Part shown: positions 36,467-37,671 of the stretch, in pieces | Numbering within the stretch: position 1 is the first letter of the stretch | Layout: the number at the start of each line of letters is the position of its first letter | Assembly: GCA_016202485.1 (NCBI GenBank) | Contig: JACQOP010000039.1 | Location: 1 to 37,671 of the forward strand | DNA: 37,671 nt | Origin: Chloroflexota bacterium | Lineage (GTDB): Bacteria; Chloroflexota; Dehalococcoidia; Lucifugimonadales; JACPCL1 | Reading direction: 5' to 3' | Notes under the pieces: model-generated | Told to the model about the DNA's origin: nothing | What the model saw: only the letters and a program-made list of their open reading frames with translations | Databases searched by the model: none | Made by a program: the position numbers and the translations under genes

Positions 36467-36569
36467 CCCCCCACCTCTCGGCTGTATATAGTAGGGCTAT
36501 TGTACCTGATTTTTGCGCTGAAGGGAGAGGGGGAAGGAGAGATTTTCCTAAGAGACCAGAGATTTTGCT

Positions 36570-37671
36570 CTATCCCACATCCGCCGCCATCAGGTCCTGG
36601 TACGTCTCCCGACGGCGGATAAGCCGCGCCTTGCCCCCGCTGACCATCACTACCGCCGGCCTCGGCGCCATGTTGTAGTTGCTGGACATGGGGATGCAGT
36701 ACGCCCCCGCCGCGGGCATCGCTATCAGGTCCCCCGCCTGCGAGGGAGCCAGGGCAACGTCCTTCACCAGGATGTCCCCCGACTCGCAGAACTTGCCCGC
36801 GATGGTCACCACGTCCGTGGCAAGCTGGCCCATGCGGTTCGCCACAAAGGCCTCGTACTGCGCCTCGTACAGCGCAGGCCGGATGTTGTCCCCCATGCCG
36901 CCGTCCACGCTTACGTACGTGCGGACCCCCGGGATCTCCTTGCGCGCCCCAACGGTGTACAGGGCCACGCCGGCTGGCCCCACAATAGAGCGCCCGGGCT
37001 CTATGACGAAGACCGGTTCCTCTGCAAACCCCAGCTCCCGCAGGCCGCCTTTGAATGCCCCCAGCAGCGCCTCCGCATACTGGGCGATGGTCGGCGGGCG
37101 CTGGTCCCGCAAGTAGGCGATGCCAAAGCCGCCCCCTGCGCCAAACTCTGCCAGCTTCAGCCCGTACTCCCGCATCTGCGCCGCAAAGCCCAGGGTAATA
37201 CCGATGGCCTCCTGGTACGGCTCCACCTCATAGAGCTGCGACCCGATGTGGCAGTGCAGCCCCTGCAGCCGCAGTTGCCGCGACCCCAGGGCCTGGCGCA
37301 CCGCCCGCTCGGCGTCCCCCGTAGCGATGGAGAACCCGAACTTGCTGTCCAGGATGCCCGTGGTAATCTTGGCGTGGGTATGGGGGTCCACCCCTGGCGA
37401 TACCCGTATTAGAATGTCCTGGGTCTTCCCCCTCTGAGCTGCCAGCTCCTCCAGCAACCCCAGCTCGTGGAAGCTGTCCACCACAATGCGGCCCATGCCC
37501 CAGTCCAGGGCCTCCTGCAGCTCCTGGGCGCTCTTGTTGTTGCCGTGGAAGTACACCCGCTCCTTGGGCATCCCCCCGGCCCGGGCCAGCGCAAGCTCCC
37601 CACCGGAGACCACGTCCATGCCCAGGCCCTCTTCCGCCAGCAGCTTCGTCAGCGCCAGGTTGGAGAAGGCC
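36570..37671 (-). CDS. lysA: diaminopimelate decarboxylase (N-terminus beyond window)
   Basis: AFSNLALTKLLAEEGLGMDVVSGGELALARAGGMPKERVYFHGNNKSAQELQEAL...GLHCHIGSQLYEVEPYQEAI...EFGAGGGFGIAY...EPGRSIVGPAG. Confidence 0.96.
   Translation of the reverse strand, partial: AFSNLALTKLLAEEGLGMDVVSGGELALARAGGMPKERVYFHGNNKSAQELQEALDWGMGRIVVDSFHELGLLEELAAQRGKTQDILIRVSPGVDPHTHAKITTGILDSKFGFSIATGDAERAVRQALGSRQLRLQGLHCHIGSQLYEVEPYQEAIGITLGFAAQMREYGLKLAEFGAGGGFGIAYLRDQRPPTIAQYAEALLGAFKGGLRELGFAEEPVFVIEPGRSIVGPAGVALYTVGARKEIPGVRTYVSVDGGMGDNIRPALYEAQYEAFVANRMGQLATDVVTIAGKFCESGDILVKDVALAPSQAGDLIAMPAAGAYCIPMSSNYNMAPRPAVVMVSGGKARLIRRRETYQDLMAADVG

Noticed and set aside
1-37671. CRISPR arrays, rRNA, tRNA genes, complete IS elements or prophage
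   Set aside because: No regularly spaced repeats, cloverleaf-like sequences, transposase or phage proteins were recognised; a tRNAscan/ISfinder run would be needed to exclude them fully.

Overview
GC-rich chromosomal segment, probably from an uncultivated bacterium; a Chloroflexota-like affiliation is only a guess from gene content. Most of it is housekeeping and metabolism: a yceD-rpmF-fabD-nusB-acpP cluster, tsaD, a TPP-riboswitch-controlled thiamin-precursor ABC transporter plus tenA, alpha-glucan phosphorylase, mtaB, glyA, hpf, ccdA, egtB-egtD, holB and partial lysA. Items that stand out: (1) a TlpA/thioredoxin-like lipoprotein whose frame carries one TGA exactly at the N-terminal catalytic Cys of the CxxC motif (W-[TGA]-P-V-C). 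It is a candidate selenoprotein, with a sequencing error or nonsense mutation as the alternative. (2) A voltage-sensor-like N-terminus joined to a bestrophin/DUF4239-like C-terminus with no K+ selectivity filter. (3) A redox/cyclic-nucleotide signalling neighbourhood: cNMP-binding histidine kinase, a Cys-free receiver/glutaredoxin-like/thioredoxin-reductase-like fusion, a UBP Zn finger and a class III cyclase. (4) A compact DUF488-DUF488-dual-OB-like operon. (5) A VapBC locus with a duplicated antitoxin. (6) An unassigned three-way-junction-like RNA leader upstream of a small lipoprotein gene. No searches were run; all family calls come from reading the translated sequence.
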